Of a stretch of DNA of 64,000 nucleotides, positions 47,251 to 55,103 are shown one piece after another. The translations under genes and the position numbers were made by a program. The first letter of the stretch is position 1; each line of letters starts with the position of its first letter. The notes below the pieces were generated by a model that had not been told where the DNA came from, did no database searches, and saw nothing but the letters and a program-made list of their open reading frames with translations. Source of the stretch: Calorimonas adulescens (lineage in GTDB: Bacteria > Bacillota > Thermoanaerobacteria > Thermoanaerobacterales > UBA4877); NCBI RefSeq assembly GCF_008274215.1, contig NZ_VTPS01000009.1:1-64000 (forward strand). The letters run 5' to 3'.

Positions 47251-47466
47251 TTATAAAATAGCATGTCCCAATTCATGGGCGCAAAATACGATTTGTGATT
47301 TCATGCTATATTTTAAATCAATGAATATGTAAGGGTCCTTATATGCTCTTAATATATACGTTTTTTTGGAAGGATGTAGTTTACAAAAATTAATTTCTAT
47401 ACCCAACTTTTTAGCAATTTTGAAAGGATTTTTAGTGTTAAATGAGGCTTTAAGCACACTTGCCAA
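47251..47466 (-). pseudogene. Truncated ImmA/IrrE-like metallopeptidase
   Basis: The 71-residue product runs through an ImmA-type N-terminal half and ends two residues after the zinc motif HELGH (FCAHELGHAIL then stop). A complete enzyme needs about 60 further residues with the third zinc ligand, so this copy should be inactive. The start is a weak TTG; coding potential continues upstream without a good start. An imperfect inverted repeat at 47189-47226 follows it. It lies just downstream of a second, more complete ImmA-like gene. Confidence 0.65.
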
Positions 47467-47516
47467 AGAAATTATTTCTGAAAGAGCTATAGAATCCCCC
47501 CTTTATTTTTTAGTTA

Positions 47517-47969
47517 TTATTCTAAAATATTTAATAACCATTTTTTAGGTAGGTATAAAGCTCTTGCTATCTGTTCTATAGTTAAGTCCTCAAAGTCTTT
47601 GTCAAATAAATTAATATTTAGCAATTTTAATGCAAAGTAATTAGCTTGTTTATCTAATTTACCTATATTAATAAGATTTTTATTAAAAGCAGCATTATAA
47701 ATGTCTACATGTATAATAGCATGAGCTAATTCATGCGCAAGTACAAATTTTTCATAATGAATATCTAAATCATTCCTGATAAAAACAATTTCCATACCGT
47801 CATAATTTCTATAATACAAAGCCTCGTTCCCTTGAAATAGGATATTTTCTTTTGGCAGTTTCTTAATAGTTATACATAACTCATCATATAACTCATAAAT
47901 ATTAAGGGTCTTATATAACTCAAACAAACCAGCAATAAAATCATCTATCCATTGGTATTTATTATTCAT
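47517..47969 (-). CDS. ImmA/IrrE-type metallopeptidase, probable anti-repressor
   Basis: The 150-residue protein has the zinc motif HELAHAIIH and a downstream KLDKQANYFALKLL segment that supplies the third ligand, as in ImmA. In ICEBs1 and many phages ImmA cleaves the repressor to release the element. The gene is next to and co-directional with the repressor gene, matching that pairing. The ATG at 47969 has GGAGG 5 bases upstream. The short C-terminus (LPKKWLLNILE) is normal for the family. Confidence 0.85.
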   Translation of the reverse strand: MNNKYQWIDDFIAGLFELYKTLNIYELYDELCITIKKLPKENILFQGNEALYYRNYDGMEIVFIRNDLDIHYEKFVLAHELAHAIIHVDIYNAAFNKNLINIGKLDKQANYFALKLLNINLFDKDFEDLTIEQIARALYLPKKWLLNILE

Positions 47970-48009
47970 AAGTGCCTCCAGCAATTAGATAGGATTTCGT
48001 CAGGTTTGT

Positions 48010-48588
48010 TTATTTCTTATATTTATAACTAATTAATTCTAATTGTCGTAAAAGTTCATTTGCAAAGTCAATTATTTCCTCGTCGCTCATTTTATTGATA
48101 TCAAACCCACCGAATCCCATTATTGAAGGCTGCCCTAAAATGAACCTCATGGCTTCTTGCGGGGTTTTAAATTGTATTTCTTTATCAGTATCCCCATTTA
48201 ATATATCACTTACTTTTATATTGAGAACCTTAGCAATAGAATTTAAAGTTTCAAGACTAGGATTATATCTTCCATTTTCAACATCAGCTAAATATGAACG
48301 AGAAATATTAGCTTTATCTGCCAATTCTTGTTGAGTTAAACCTGCCTGTTTTCTGTATTTTTTAATATTAGCACCTATTTCCACATCTTTTATTTCTTCA
48401 TGCCCTAAAAGATAGTCGGTTGTTACATTAAAATATTCGGCTATTTTCTTTAAAACCGTATAACTTGGATTTCGTGCACCAGTTTCATACATGCCAATCA
48501 TAGAAGTTGTAACTCCTATTATTTTACCGAGTTCCTCTTGTGTCATTTTTCTGCTTAACCTTAATTCTTTTATTTTCTTTCCTACCAT
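48010..48588 (-). CDS. Phage repressor with two tandem XRE helix-turn-helix domains
   Basis: Residues about 5-60 (KIKELRLSRKMTQEELGKIIGV...) and about 73-130 (NIKKYRKQAGLTQQELADKANI...) are both complete Cro/cI-type domains. A helical tail (about 140-192) could dimerise or be the ImmA target. Two DNA-binding domains in one repressor are less common than the one-domain form. GGGGGGTG precedes the ATG. The gene reads leftward from the operator region and should repress both promoters there. Confidence 0.88.
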   Translation of the reverse strand: MVGKKIKELRLSRKMTQEELGKIIGVTTSMIGMYETGARNPSYTVLKKIAEYFNVTTDYLLGHEEIKDVEIGANIKKYRKQAGLTQQELADKANISRSYLADVENGRYNPSLETLNSIAKVLNIKVSDILNGDTDKEIQFKTPQEAMRFILGQPSIMGFGGFDINKMSDEEIIDFANELLRQLELISYKYKK

Positions 48589-48609
48589 ATCTTTAACACC
48601 CCCCTAACA

Positions 48610-48755
48610 ACTATTAGTTATATTATAACTAATAGTTATAATTAAATCAATCCAACTGATAGTGATAATTCAAGAAATAAAGAGCAAATAAAAGAAAATA
48701 GCTGATAAATTCTCACTATCAGTTGTAATTACTCTTGATAGATACAACTAATAGT
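48610..48755. promoter_or_regulatory. Repressor/Cro operator region, five 9-bp sites
   Basis: The palindrome ACTNNTAGT (or its variants) occurs at 48610-48618, 48628-48636, 48655-48663, 48715-48723 and 48747-48755. A sixth copy is at 48985-48993 inside the end of the Cro-like gene. The first two lie in a perfect 14-bp inverted repeat (48609-48637). Sites sit within the spacers of both divergent promoters, so binding would block both. Confidence 0.8.
48622..48650 (-). promoter_or_regulatory. Leftward repressor promoter
   Basis: On the minus strand TTGATT (48650-48645), 17 bases, perfect TATAAT (48627-48622). One operator fills part of the spacer (48628-48636) and another covers the start region (48610-48618), so the repressor should control its own synthesis. 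Confidence 0.75.
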
Positions 48756-48763
48756 GTTATCAT
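48735..48763 (+). promoter_or_regulatory. Rightward early (lytic) promoter
   Basis: TTGATA (48735-48740), 17 bases, TATCAT (48758-48763), with an operator copy at 48747-48755 between them. It should drive the Cro-like gene and the early operon. Confidence 0.75.
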
Positions 48764-48786
48764 TATAACTAAAAGGAGGGAAAATA

Positions 48787-49011
48787 ATGGCAAACCATAT
48801 AACTAAGTTAAGGGAAAATGCAGGTTTTAAAACAGCTAAAATCGCGGCTGAAGCACTTGGCATCAGCAGTGGTATGATGTATCAAATGGAAGGCGGTCAT
48901 AAAAAACCAAGTCCAGAGCTTGCTATAAAAATGTCTAGTATATTTAAATGTACTCTGGAAGATATTTTTTTACCGTTTAATACAACTAATAGTTATAAAA
49001 AGATGGCTTGA
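48787..49011 (+). CDS. Cro-like XRE family DNA-binding protein
   Basis: This 74-residue protein is essentially one helix-turn-helix domain (KLRENAGFKTAKIAAEALGISSGMMYQMEGGHKKPSPELAIKMSSIF). As the first rightward gene, opposite the repressor and behind an operator-controlled promoter, it is the probable Cro equivalent. AAAGGAGGG precedes the ATG. The last codons (NTTNSY) are encoded by the sixth operator copy. Confidence 0.85.
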   Translation: MANHITKLRENAGFKTAKIAAEALGISSGMMYQMEGGHKKPSPELAIKMSSIFKCTLEDIFLPFNTTNSYKKMA

Positions 49012-49172
49012 ATCAACATCTCAATAAATTCATTGAAATAAAATCAAAAAATAAAGAAAGGAGTATTGATATTCAATTTGATGTAAAACACCAGACAAGA
49101 CTTGTCATATCAGCATTAGAAAGCATACTTGGATACCCCAAAAAACAACCGGAAGAAGCGGAGGCGAAAGCA
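49008..49172 (+). CDS. Possible small early protein, unknown
   Basis: An open frame of 54 codons starts with a TTG overlapping the stop of the Cro-like gene and ends overlapping the next start (ATGA). The second half (FDVKHQTRLVISALESILGYPKKQPEEAEAKA) reads like a real helical protein. No good ribosome binding site precedes the TTG; an AAAGGAG lies further inside, before an ATT codon. Coding is plausible but not proven. Confidence 0.4.
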
Positions 49173-49348
49173 TGAAAGCTGCATTGACAGTAAAGGAATC
49201 AGCGGAATATCTCAATTGCAGTCAATGGTCGATGTATGAACTTATCTATAGAAAGAAGGTGAAACATTTCAGGATAGGGCGAAGGATATTGGTGCCTGTG
49301 AAAGAGCTTGATGAGTTCATAAATACCGGTGGAACAGAAAAGTATTGA
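49172..49348 (+). CDS. Excisionase-like helix-turn-helix protein (HTH_17)
   Basis: This 58-residue protein is a single winged-helix of the MerR/excisionase type (LTVKESAEYLNCSQWSMYELIYRKKVKHFRIGRRILVPVKELDEFI). Such proteins bend DNA for excision or act as small regulators. Its place among the early genes favours a control or excision role in concert with the integrase. The ATG overlaps the preceding frame; GCGGAGGCG lies upstream. Confidence 0.75.
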   Translation: MKAALTVKESAEYLNCSQWSMYELIYRKKVKHFRIGRRILVPVKELDEFINTGGTEKY

Positions 49349-49393
49349 AGTAAATATCATCTGAAAGAATCGATGAAGCAAGGAGGTAAGAGG

Positions 49394-49612
49394 GTGAAAG
49401 AAATAAAGATCAATCTCACCAGAGATGAAATTGACAACGTATTAACTGCTACTCAGCGCCAAATCGAATACAAGCAAGAAGCATTGAAGTTATATCAAGA
49501 TTTCGACCTTAGTGAAACATCCCAAAATTCGGTAATTGAAGAAATTAAATTGCTTGATTCCGCATATAAAAAGCTGTTTCAGGCACTACTTAAAGAGAAA
49601 AGAGGGCAGTAA
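49394..49612 (+). CDS. Small helical phage protein, unknown
   Basis: This is a 72-residue protein of charged, helix-forming sequence (RDEIDNVLTATQRQIEYKQEALKLY...). I do not recognise the family. The GTG at 49394 is chosen because AAGGAGG lies 7 bases upstream; an ATG at 49373 precedes that site. It is part of the rightward early operon, two bases before the next gene. Confidence 0.6.
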   Translation: MKEIKINLTRDEIDNVLTATQRQIEYKQEALKLYQDFDLSETSQNSVIEEIKLLDSAYKKLFQALLKEKRGQ

Positions 49613-49614
49613 TT

Positions 49615-49893
49615 ATGCTAAAGGAAGAATTAGAAAAAGAAATTAATAACATCACTCAACAACTTAATGAATGTAACCAAATAATAGCCGAAGCCGTAGA
49701 AGCTACTAAAAAAACAGACAAGCTTCGAACAAGATTAAAAGAACTTATGGTTGAATACCTGAAAATAGATATAGTAAACACCAAGCTAAAACCACTTTTC
49801 ATCTTTCAGGGCAAAACAAAAGACCTTCTCAAAGAGCTCCAGCAAGAGCTTGAGAAGGCACAAAACCACTCACCCTCATTTTACCACTGGTAA
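49615..49893 (+). CDS. Small coiled-coil phage protein, unknown
   Basis: This 92-residue, highly charged protein is probably coiled-coil (LEKEINNITQQLNECNQIIAEAVEATKK, later LKELQQELEKAQ). No family is recognised. It follows the previous gene by two bases and AGAGGGCAG serves as a site. The C-terminus ends in aromatic residues (FYHW). Confidence 0.6.
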   Translation: MLKEELEKEINNITQQLNECNQIIAEAVEATKKTDKLRTRLKELMVEYLKIDIVNTKLKPLFIFQGKTKDLLKELQQELEKAQNHSPSFYHW

Positions 49894-49919
49894 ATGAGGG
49901 AATCAAGGGAGAGAAAAAG

Positions 49920-50153
49920 ATGCCAGATAAAAACGTAAAGTTTAAAATCATACAAAACCTCGGAATCCTTTTCGCATCCTCAAAAGGCTGGAAAAAAGAG
50001 ATTAATCTAATCAGCTGGGATGGTCGAGAACCTAAATACGATATCCGGGATTGGGACCCTGAACATAAAAGAATGAGTAAAGGTATTACATTGACAGCTG
50101 AAGAGCTGAAAAAGTTAAAGGAGATCCTGGATAATATGATTACTCTGATATAG
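49920..50153 (+). CDS. YdbC/PC4-like single-stranded DNA-binding protein
   Basis: This 77-residue protein carries the PC4-like core FKIIQNLGILFASSKGWKKEINLISWDGREPKYDIRDWDPEH followed by a C-terminal helix (LTAEELKKLKEILDNM). YdbC of Lactococcus has this fold and binds single-stranded DNA as a dimer. In a phage early operon it may assist replication or transcription. GGGAGAG precedes the ATG. Confidence 0.8.
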   Translation: MPDKNVKFKIIQNLGILFASSKGWKKEINLISWDGREPKYDIRDWDPEHKRMSKGITLTAEELKKLKEILDNMITLI

Positions 50154-50209
50154 ACGCAGAAACTGAACTTACTAAAGATGCGGTAAATAGCACAAAGATT
50201 TTAATTATT

Positions 50210-50371
50210 ATGATCAAAACAGAAGCAGGCCCTGTTTATGTAAATTACAACTATTATTGCTATCTTAAAAGATTAAAATTGGAATTTCGATTTAACACAC
50301 CTCCATTACCTATAGGTTTATTCAAAAATAACGAACTTGTCGGGATTTTATGCCCGATAAAATTAAAGTAA
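50210..50371 (+). CDS. Doubtful small frame in the early operon
   Basis: A 53-codon frame begins with MIKTEAGPVYVNYNYYCYLKRL. The frame is open further upstream to 50141 but has no other start codon, and no ribosome binding site precedes this ATG. It may be a decayed gene. Otherwise the 240 bases between the PC4-like gene and 50394 are empty. Confidence 0.25.
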   Translation: MIKTEAGPVYVNYNYYCYLKRLKLEFRFNTPPLPIGLFKNNELVGILCPIKLK

Positions 50372-50393
50372 ATCAAGAGGAGAGGAAGAAACC

Positions 50394-50816
50394 ATGGATA
50401 TCAATATTAAAATCGATGCGCCCGAATTAGCGGGTGCAATCCAATCCCTGGCTGCAGCTTTGATTAAACTGTCCAAACCAGTATCTGAATCCATTCCAAC
50501 ACCTGAACCGGAACCGACACCAATAGCACAATTTAAACCAGCACCAACAGCTGTCCCGACTACCCCTATATCAACATCACAACCGATATCAGAACCGGTA
50601 CCAATACCCGCACCCCCGACAATTGTTCCAACTACACCGCAGACATACACTATGGAACAACTGGCGGTAGCAGCTACACAGTTAGTCGATGCTGGTCGCA
50701 GAATGGAACTCGTGGCTTTGTTGAACAGCTTCGGTGTACAAGCACTCACCGCATTGCCCAAAGAACAATACGGCGCATTCGCTACAAAACTTCGAGAGAT
50801 GGGGGCCAAAATATGA
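50394..50816 (+). CDS. Phage protein with proline-rich linker, unknown
   Basis: A short N-terminal helix (about residues 1-30) is joined by a Pro/Thr/Ile linker (about 34-85) to a C-terminal helical domain (TMEQLAVAATQLVDAGRRMELVALLNSFGVQALTALPKEQY). Such a C-terminal domain is often encoded before DUF2800 genes in Firmicutes phages; its function is not known. AGAGGAGAGG precedes the ATG. It overlaps the next gene by four bases. Confidence 0.7.
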   Translation: MDINIKIDAPELAGAIQSLAAALIKLSKPVSESIPTPEPEPTPIAQFKPAPTAVPTTPISTSQPISEPVPIPAPPTIVPTTPQTYTMEQLAVAATQLVDAGRRMELVALLNSFGVQALTALPKEQYGAFATKLREMGAKI

Positions 50817-51985
50817 AAAATATCGAGGCCCAGGTCCCGGTAGCCGAACATGCTTTATTATCGGCCTCAGGGGCGCATAAGTGGCTGGTATGCACACCAT
50901 CCGCAAGACTGGAAGAGACTTTTCCGGAGACCACAAGCGAATATGCGGAAGAAGGGAGATTAGCCCATCAAATTGCAGAGTTAAAACTTCGGAAGCACTT
51001 TATTGAACCCATGAAAGCTAAGACTTTTAACAACAAACTTAAAGAACTTAAAGAAAATCCTTTATTCCAGGAAGAAATGTTAAATCACGTGGATGAATAC
51101 TTTAATTATGTTTACAAAATAGCACTTAATTATCCTTCAACACCCTATGTAACTATCGAAAAAAAGCTGGATTACAGCGCTTATGTTCCTGAAGGTTTCG
51201 GCACCGGAGACTGCATCATAATTGGTGGCGACACCCTTCACATAATTGATTTTAAATACGGAAAGGGGGTGCCTGTGTCAGCAGAAGACAATCCGCAAAT
51301 GAAACTTTACGCACTGGGGGCTTTATCAGCCTATTCAATCCTGTATTCAATCAAAAAAGTGAAGATGTCTATAGTGCAACCCAGATTAGACAGCATTTCA
51401 GAATGGGAAATATCAGCAGCAGATTTGTTAGCCTGGGGTGAAAGTATCAAACCTATCGCACAAAAAGCCTTTAATGGCGAGGGAGATTATGTTCCCGGAG
51501 AACATTGTCGGTTTTGCCGGGCAAAAGCCCTATGCCGGGCCCGGGCAGAATTCAATATGAGTCTTGAGAGCTATAATATGATGAAGCCCCCAATAATCTC
51601 GAATCAGGAAGTGGGAGAAATCCTGATAAAAGCTCAGGACCTGGTTAAGTGGGTTAAGGACCTTGAGGAATATGCTTTGTCAGAATGCTTGGCCGGCAAT
51701 GATATACCCGGATGGAAAGCGATTGAAGGCCGAAGCGTAAGACAATTTACCGACCAAGAAGCAGCTTTTAAGGTACTCATGGCAAACGGCATAGATGAAG
51801 CCATGCTGTATGAACGTAAACCGTTAACCTTAGCAAGCGTTGAAAAGTTACTGGGGAAAGCAAAATTCAAAGAACTATTAGACGCTTATGTAGAAACGCC
51901 GCCCGGAAAACCGACTTTAGTACCGGAAAGCGACAAACGAGAACCGATAAGACGCATAAGCGCAGAAGAAGATTTTAAAAGCTAA
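50813..51985 (+). CDS. DUF2800 nuclease, PD-(D/E)XK type with cysteine cluster
   Basis: The 390-residue protein contains a RecB-like nuclease core: an N-terminal acid/histidine segment (EEGRLAHQIAELKL), GTGDCIIIGGDTLHIIDFKYGKG with catalytic D and K, and QMKLYALGAL. A cysteine near residue 25 and a C-x2-C-x5-C cluster (HCRFCRAKALC) after the core match the iron-sulfur arrangement in AddB and Cas4 nucleases; cluster binding here is inference. It is probably the phage recombination or replication nuclease, coupled to DUF2815 and the polymerase. Confidence 0.85.
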   Translation: MKNIEAQVPVAEHALLSASGAHKWLVCTPSARLEETFPETTSEYAEEGRLAHQIAELKLRKHFIEPMKAKTFNNKLKELKENPLFQEEMLNHVDEYFNYVYKIALNYPSTPYVTIEKKLDYSAYVPEGFGTGDCIIIGGDTLHIIDFKYGKGVPVSAEDNPQMKLYALGALSAYSILYSIKKVKMSIVQPRLDSISEWEISAADLLAWGESIKPIAQKAFNGEGDYVPGEHCRFCRAKALCRARAEFNMSLESYNMMKPPIISNQEVGEILIKAQDLVKWVKDLEEYALSECLAGNDIPGWKAIEGRSVRQFTDQEAAFKVLMANGIDEAMLYERKPLTLASVEKLLGKAKFKELLDAYVETPPGKPTLVPESDKREPIRRISAEEDFKS

Positions 51986-52014
51986 AAAATTATATGTAAA
52001 GGGGAAAAGTGAAA

Positions 52015-52713
52015 ATGAGCAAAAATAATCCACAGCATGTAGTAACCGGCAAAGTGAGACTTAGTTATGTGCATCTGTTTACACCTTATGCGAGTAAACC
52101 AGGACAGGAACCAAAATATAGCGTTACGATTTTACTCCCGAAATCCGATATCGCGGCAAAACAGCGAATTGATGCAGCCATCCAGGCAGCCATTCAGACT
52201 GGGATATCCTCCAAATGGAATGGTGTCAGACCCCCACAAATAGCAATACCCATCCATGACGGCGACGGGGTCCGGCCTTCTGACGGAATGCCTTTTGGCG
52301 AAGAATGCAAAGGGCACTGGGTATTTACGGCATCCTCCAAACAACCTCCACAGATAGTGGATTTACAGCTTAACCCGATTATTAATCAAAGTGAAATCTA
52401 TTCCGGCATTTATGCTAGAGTATCAATTCAATTCTTCCCTTACTCCAACAGCGGTAAAAAAGGTATCGGATGCGGCCTGGGCAATGTTCAGAAACTCGAA
52501 GACGGAGAACCGTTAGGTGGGCGCACCACCGTCGCTGACGATTTTGGCGACAGCACCGACATATACACCACGCAACAGATACCTGCTTATACTCAACCAA
52601 TACAACAAAATCAGCCGGTATATTCACAATTAAATACACAGCCAATTCCTTCGGCACCGCAAATTGACCCAATAACTGGTATGCCGATTACCGGCCGAGT
52701 GATGGGCATATGA
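52015..52713 (+). CDS. DUF2815 phage protein, probable single-stranded DNA-binding protein
   Basis: The N-terminal VVTGKVRLSYVHLFTPYASKPGQEPKYSVTILLPKSD is the DUF2815 hallmark, a T7 gp2.5-like OB-fold family. The C-terminus is a Gln/Pro/Thr-rich flexible tail (about residues 180-232). It sits between the nuclease and the polymerase, where a single-stranded DNA-binding protein would serve both. The ATG at 52015 gives the standard N-terminus; the GTG at 52009 is an alternative. Confidence 0.85.
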   Translation: MSKNNPQHVVTGKVRLSYVHLFTPYASKPGQEPKYSVTILLPKSDIAAKQRIDAAIQAAIQTGISSKWNGVRPPQIAIPIHDGDGVRPSDGMPFGEECKGHWVFTASSKQPPQIVDLQLNPIINQSEIYSGIYARVSIQFFPYSNSGKKGIGCGLGNVQKLEDGEPLGGRTTVADDFGDSTDIYTTQQIPAYTQPIQQNQPVYSQLNTQPIPSAPQIDPITGMPITGRVMGI

Positions 52714-54698
52714 AACATCTATCAATCGACTTGGAAACCTTTAGCAGTATAGATATCAATAAAGCGGGACTGTACCGATACGTACAGTCCCCCGATTTCC
52801 AAATATTGCTTTTTGCATTTGCCTTCGATGATGACCCTGTACAGGTAGTTGATCTGGCTCAGGGTGAAAAAATACCCCAACATGTCATATCCGCTCTGTG
52901 GGACCCAAATATTATCAAGCATGCCTATAATGCATCCTTTGAATGGTACTGCCTAAGCAAATTTTTCAGTATATCAAACCCGGAAGCATGGCTCCCCCAA
53001 TGGCAGGATACCATGCTGCACGGCTTATATTGCGGTTACACAGCAGGCCTGGCAGCCACAGGCGCCGCACTAGGGCTGCCTGAAGATAAAAAGAAAATGA
53101 GCATCGGCCAGGCGCTTATCCGGACTTTTTGCGTGCCCTGCAAGCCCACAAAAAGCAACGGATACCGGACAAGGACGTTACCACACCATGAACCTGAAAA
53201 GTGGAAATTATTCAAGCAGTATAACGTCCAGGATGTAGTGACTGAGCGGGAAATAGAACATAGGCTGTCTGCCTTTCCAGTGCCGGAGCAGGAACAAAAA
53301 CTCTGGCGGCTGGATCAGCAGATAAATAATTATGGGGTTATGGTGGACCAGGATCTAATTGAAGGGGCTTTATATTGCAGTGAAAAAATTACAGATGAAT
53401 TAATGAATGAGGCAATAAAGATTTCGGGCCTGGACAATCCCAAAAGTGTCCAGCAATTATCACAATGGCTCGAAGAGGAAACCGAAGAAGAAATACCGAA
53501 CCTGCAAAAAGATACTGTCAAAAATCTCATTAAAACTACCGAAGATGAAAAAGTTAAACGCATGTTAGAGATCCGCCAGGAGCTTTCCAAAACATCCGTG
53601 AAAAAATATACAGCCATGAAAGAAGCTGTATGCGACGACGGACGTATCCGAGGGCTATTACAATTTTACGGAGCCAACCGTACTGGCCGATGGGCAGGCC
53701 GTCTCGTCCAGGTTCAGAACCTTCCTCGAAATTATCTTGAAACATTATCCCACGCCAGGGATTGTGTTAAATACAAAAAAGTAGACGCCCTGAAAATTGT
53801 ATATGGCAGTATTCCGGATACCCTCTCGCAGCTCATTCGAACCGCTTTTATACCATCTCCTGGCCACATACTCATCGATGCGGATTTTAGTGCAATAGAA
53901 GCCCGGGTAGTCGCCTGGCTTGCCGGTGAACAATGGCGGCTTGATGTGTTCAACACCCATGGCAAAATCTATGAAGCCTCAGCATCCCAAATGTTCGGAG
54001 TTCCGATAGAAAAAATAGTAAAAGGTAACCCGGAATATGTCTTAAGGCAAAAAGGCAAAGTTGCGGAATTGGCTTTGGGTTATCAGGGTTCCGTAGGTGC
54101 CCTTATCAAGATGGGTGCACTGAATATGGGACTAACCGAAGAAGAACTACCGGAGATTGTGCAACGGTGGAGATCCTCAAACAAAAGGATTGTGGACCTC
54201 TGGTATGCAGTAGAAAATGCCGCTCTCAGTGTAATAAGGACTGGTCAACCTGTAGGTATAAAAAATCTGCTATTTGCCCGAGAAGGAAACTATAACACTG
54301 GCCAAGATTTCTTAACAATTACTTTGCCCAGTGGCCGAAAGTTATTTTATGTAAAACCGTTCATCGCACAAAACGACCGGGGCCAGGATGCGCTATATTA
54401 CCACGGCATGAATCAAAATTCAAAAAAATGGGAAACAGTGTCTACTTACGGGGGTAAATTGGTAGAAAATATAACCCAAGCAGTTGCTCGGGATTGTCTG
54501 GCTGAAAGCCTAATGAGGCTTACTGCTGCCGGATACAAGATTGTTTTTCACGTACATGATGAAGTCGTGCTGGATGTGCCGGAAGAAAAGGCAGACCTTA
54601 ACCAGGTATGTGAGATAATGGGGCAACCAATACCCTGGGCGCCAGGATTACCGCTTAAGGCTGATGGATTTATAACCAAATATTTCAGGAAAGATTAA
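52710..54698 (+). CDS. Phage family A DNA polymerase
   Basis: This 662-residue replicative polymerase has an N-terminal 3'-5' exonuclease domain (D7 and E9 in SIDLETFS) and a polymerase domain. Motif A is DADFSAIEARV with D390, motif B is in RQKGKVAELALGYQGS and motif C is HVHDEVVLD with D617. There is no 5' nuclease domain, as in T7-like enzymes. The ATG overlaps the DUF2815 stop (ATGA). It should copy the phage genome with the primase-helicase at 55104. Confidence 0.95.
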   Translation: MKHLSIDLETFSSIDINKAGLYRYVQSPDFQILLFAFAFDDDPVQVVDLAQGEKIPQHVISALWDPNIIKHAYNASFEWYCLSKFFSISNPEAWLPQWQDTMLHGLYCGYTAGLAATGAALGLPEDKKKMSIGQALIRTFCVPCKPTKSNGYRTRTLPHHEPEKWKLFKQYNVQDVVTEREIEHRLSAFPVPEQEQKLWRLDQQINNYGVMVDQDLIEGALYCSEKITDELMNEAIKISGLDNPKSVQQLSQWLEEETEEEIPNLQKDTVKNLIKTTEDEKVKRMLEIRQELSKTSVKKYTAMKEAVCDDGRIRGLLQFYGANRTGRWAGRLVQVQNLPRNYLETLSHARDCVKYKKVDALKIVYGSIPDTLSQLIRTAFIPSPGHILIDADFSAIEARVVAWLAGEQWRLDVFNTHGKIYEASASQMFGVPIEKIVKGNPEYVLRQKGKVAELALGYQGSVGALIKMGALNMGLTEEELPEIVQRWRSSNKRIVDLWYAVENAALSVIRTGQPVGIKNLLFAREGNYNTGQDFLTITLPSGRKLFYVKPFIAQNDRGQDALYYHGMNQNSKKWETVSTYGGKLVENITQAVARDCLAESLMRLTAAGYKIVFHVHDEVVLDVPEEKADLNQVCEIMGQPIPWAPGLPLKADGFITKYFRKD

Positions 54699-54703
54699 AT
54701 CGC

Positions 54704-54720
54704 AGTATGTAAACTATACG
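54704..54720 (+). promoter_or_regulatory. Leader motif, copy 1 of 2
   Basis: AGTATGTAAACTATACG is followed within 9-30 bases by a strong ribosome binding site and a small gene. An almost identical 17-mer (one base different) occurs at 60984-61000 before the methyltransferase gene. It may be a shared phage regulatory signal or a trace of duplication. Confidence 0.45.
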
Positions 54721-54734
54721 AAAGAGGGGGAATT

Positions 54735-54979
54735 ATGGATTACTCAAAATATAACATGGATTATAGATTAGATAGAAAAGCGTTTATTGATGAAATATAT
54801 GCGGATAAATTATATTGTGACGGTTGTATTAACTTGAAAATACATCATGCGATATTAATCCTTGGCGAGATGATTATAAGTGTGAATGCGAGGCGCTTGG
54901 TGAAATGAGATTAATAACACGTCCCCAAAATATACCTAGAAGTTTACTGTGTTTATTGCTTGATTATTATCAGCAATAA
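54735..54979 (+). pseudogene. Small cysteine-containing phage protein, frameshifted
   Basis: After GAGGGGG, an ATG opens a frame reading MDYSKYNMDYRLDRKAFIDEIYADKLYCDGC.... Its tail (to 54908) looks random, while another frame from about 54860 gives NPWRDDYKCECEALGEMRLITRPQNIPRSLLCLLL to 54979. Joining them would give an 80-residue protein with two cysteine pairs, suggesting a zinc ribbon broken by one frameshift. The 124 bases after it hold no gene. Confidence 0.45.
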
Positions 54980-55103
54980 TGCACATTTCAAAGATTATAC
55001 GAAAATACTCTCCAAACTCGGAGAAAGCAGGAATTGATTAAATCATTCGTCAGATCTCAAAACAACTTTATAAAATTTTATTCAATCTTTTAGGTGGTGG
55101 CTT

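Noticed and set aside
47366-47548. Forward open frame of 60 codons across the ImmA fragments
   Set aside because: It is antisense to two frames with clear HExxH zinc motifs and has no homology or start signal.
48010-49400. Toxin-antitoxin interpretation of the HTH and ImmA-like genes
   Set aside because: The divergent operator-controlled promoters, integrase and replication genes fit a phage immunity region, and no toxin-like partner is seen.
50363-50851. Reverse-strand glycine/valine-rich frame of 162 codons
   Set aside because: It is the mirror of the proline-rich linker of the forward phage gene, which has a proper ribosome binding site and translational coupling.
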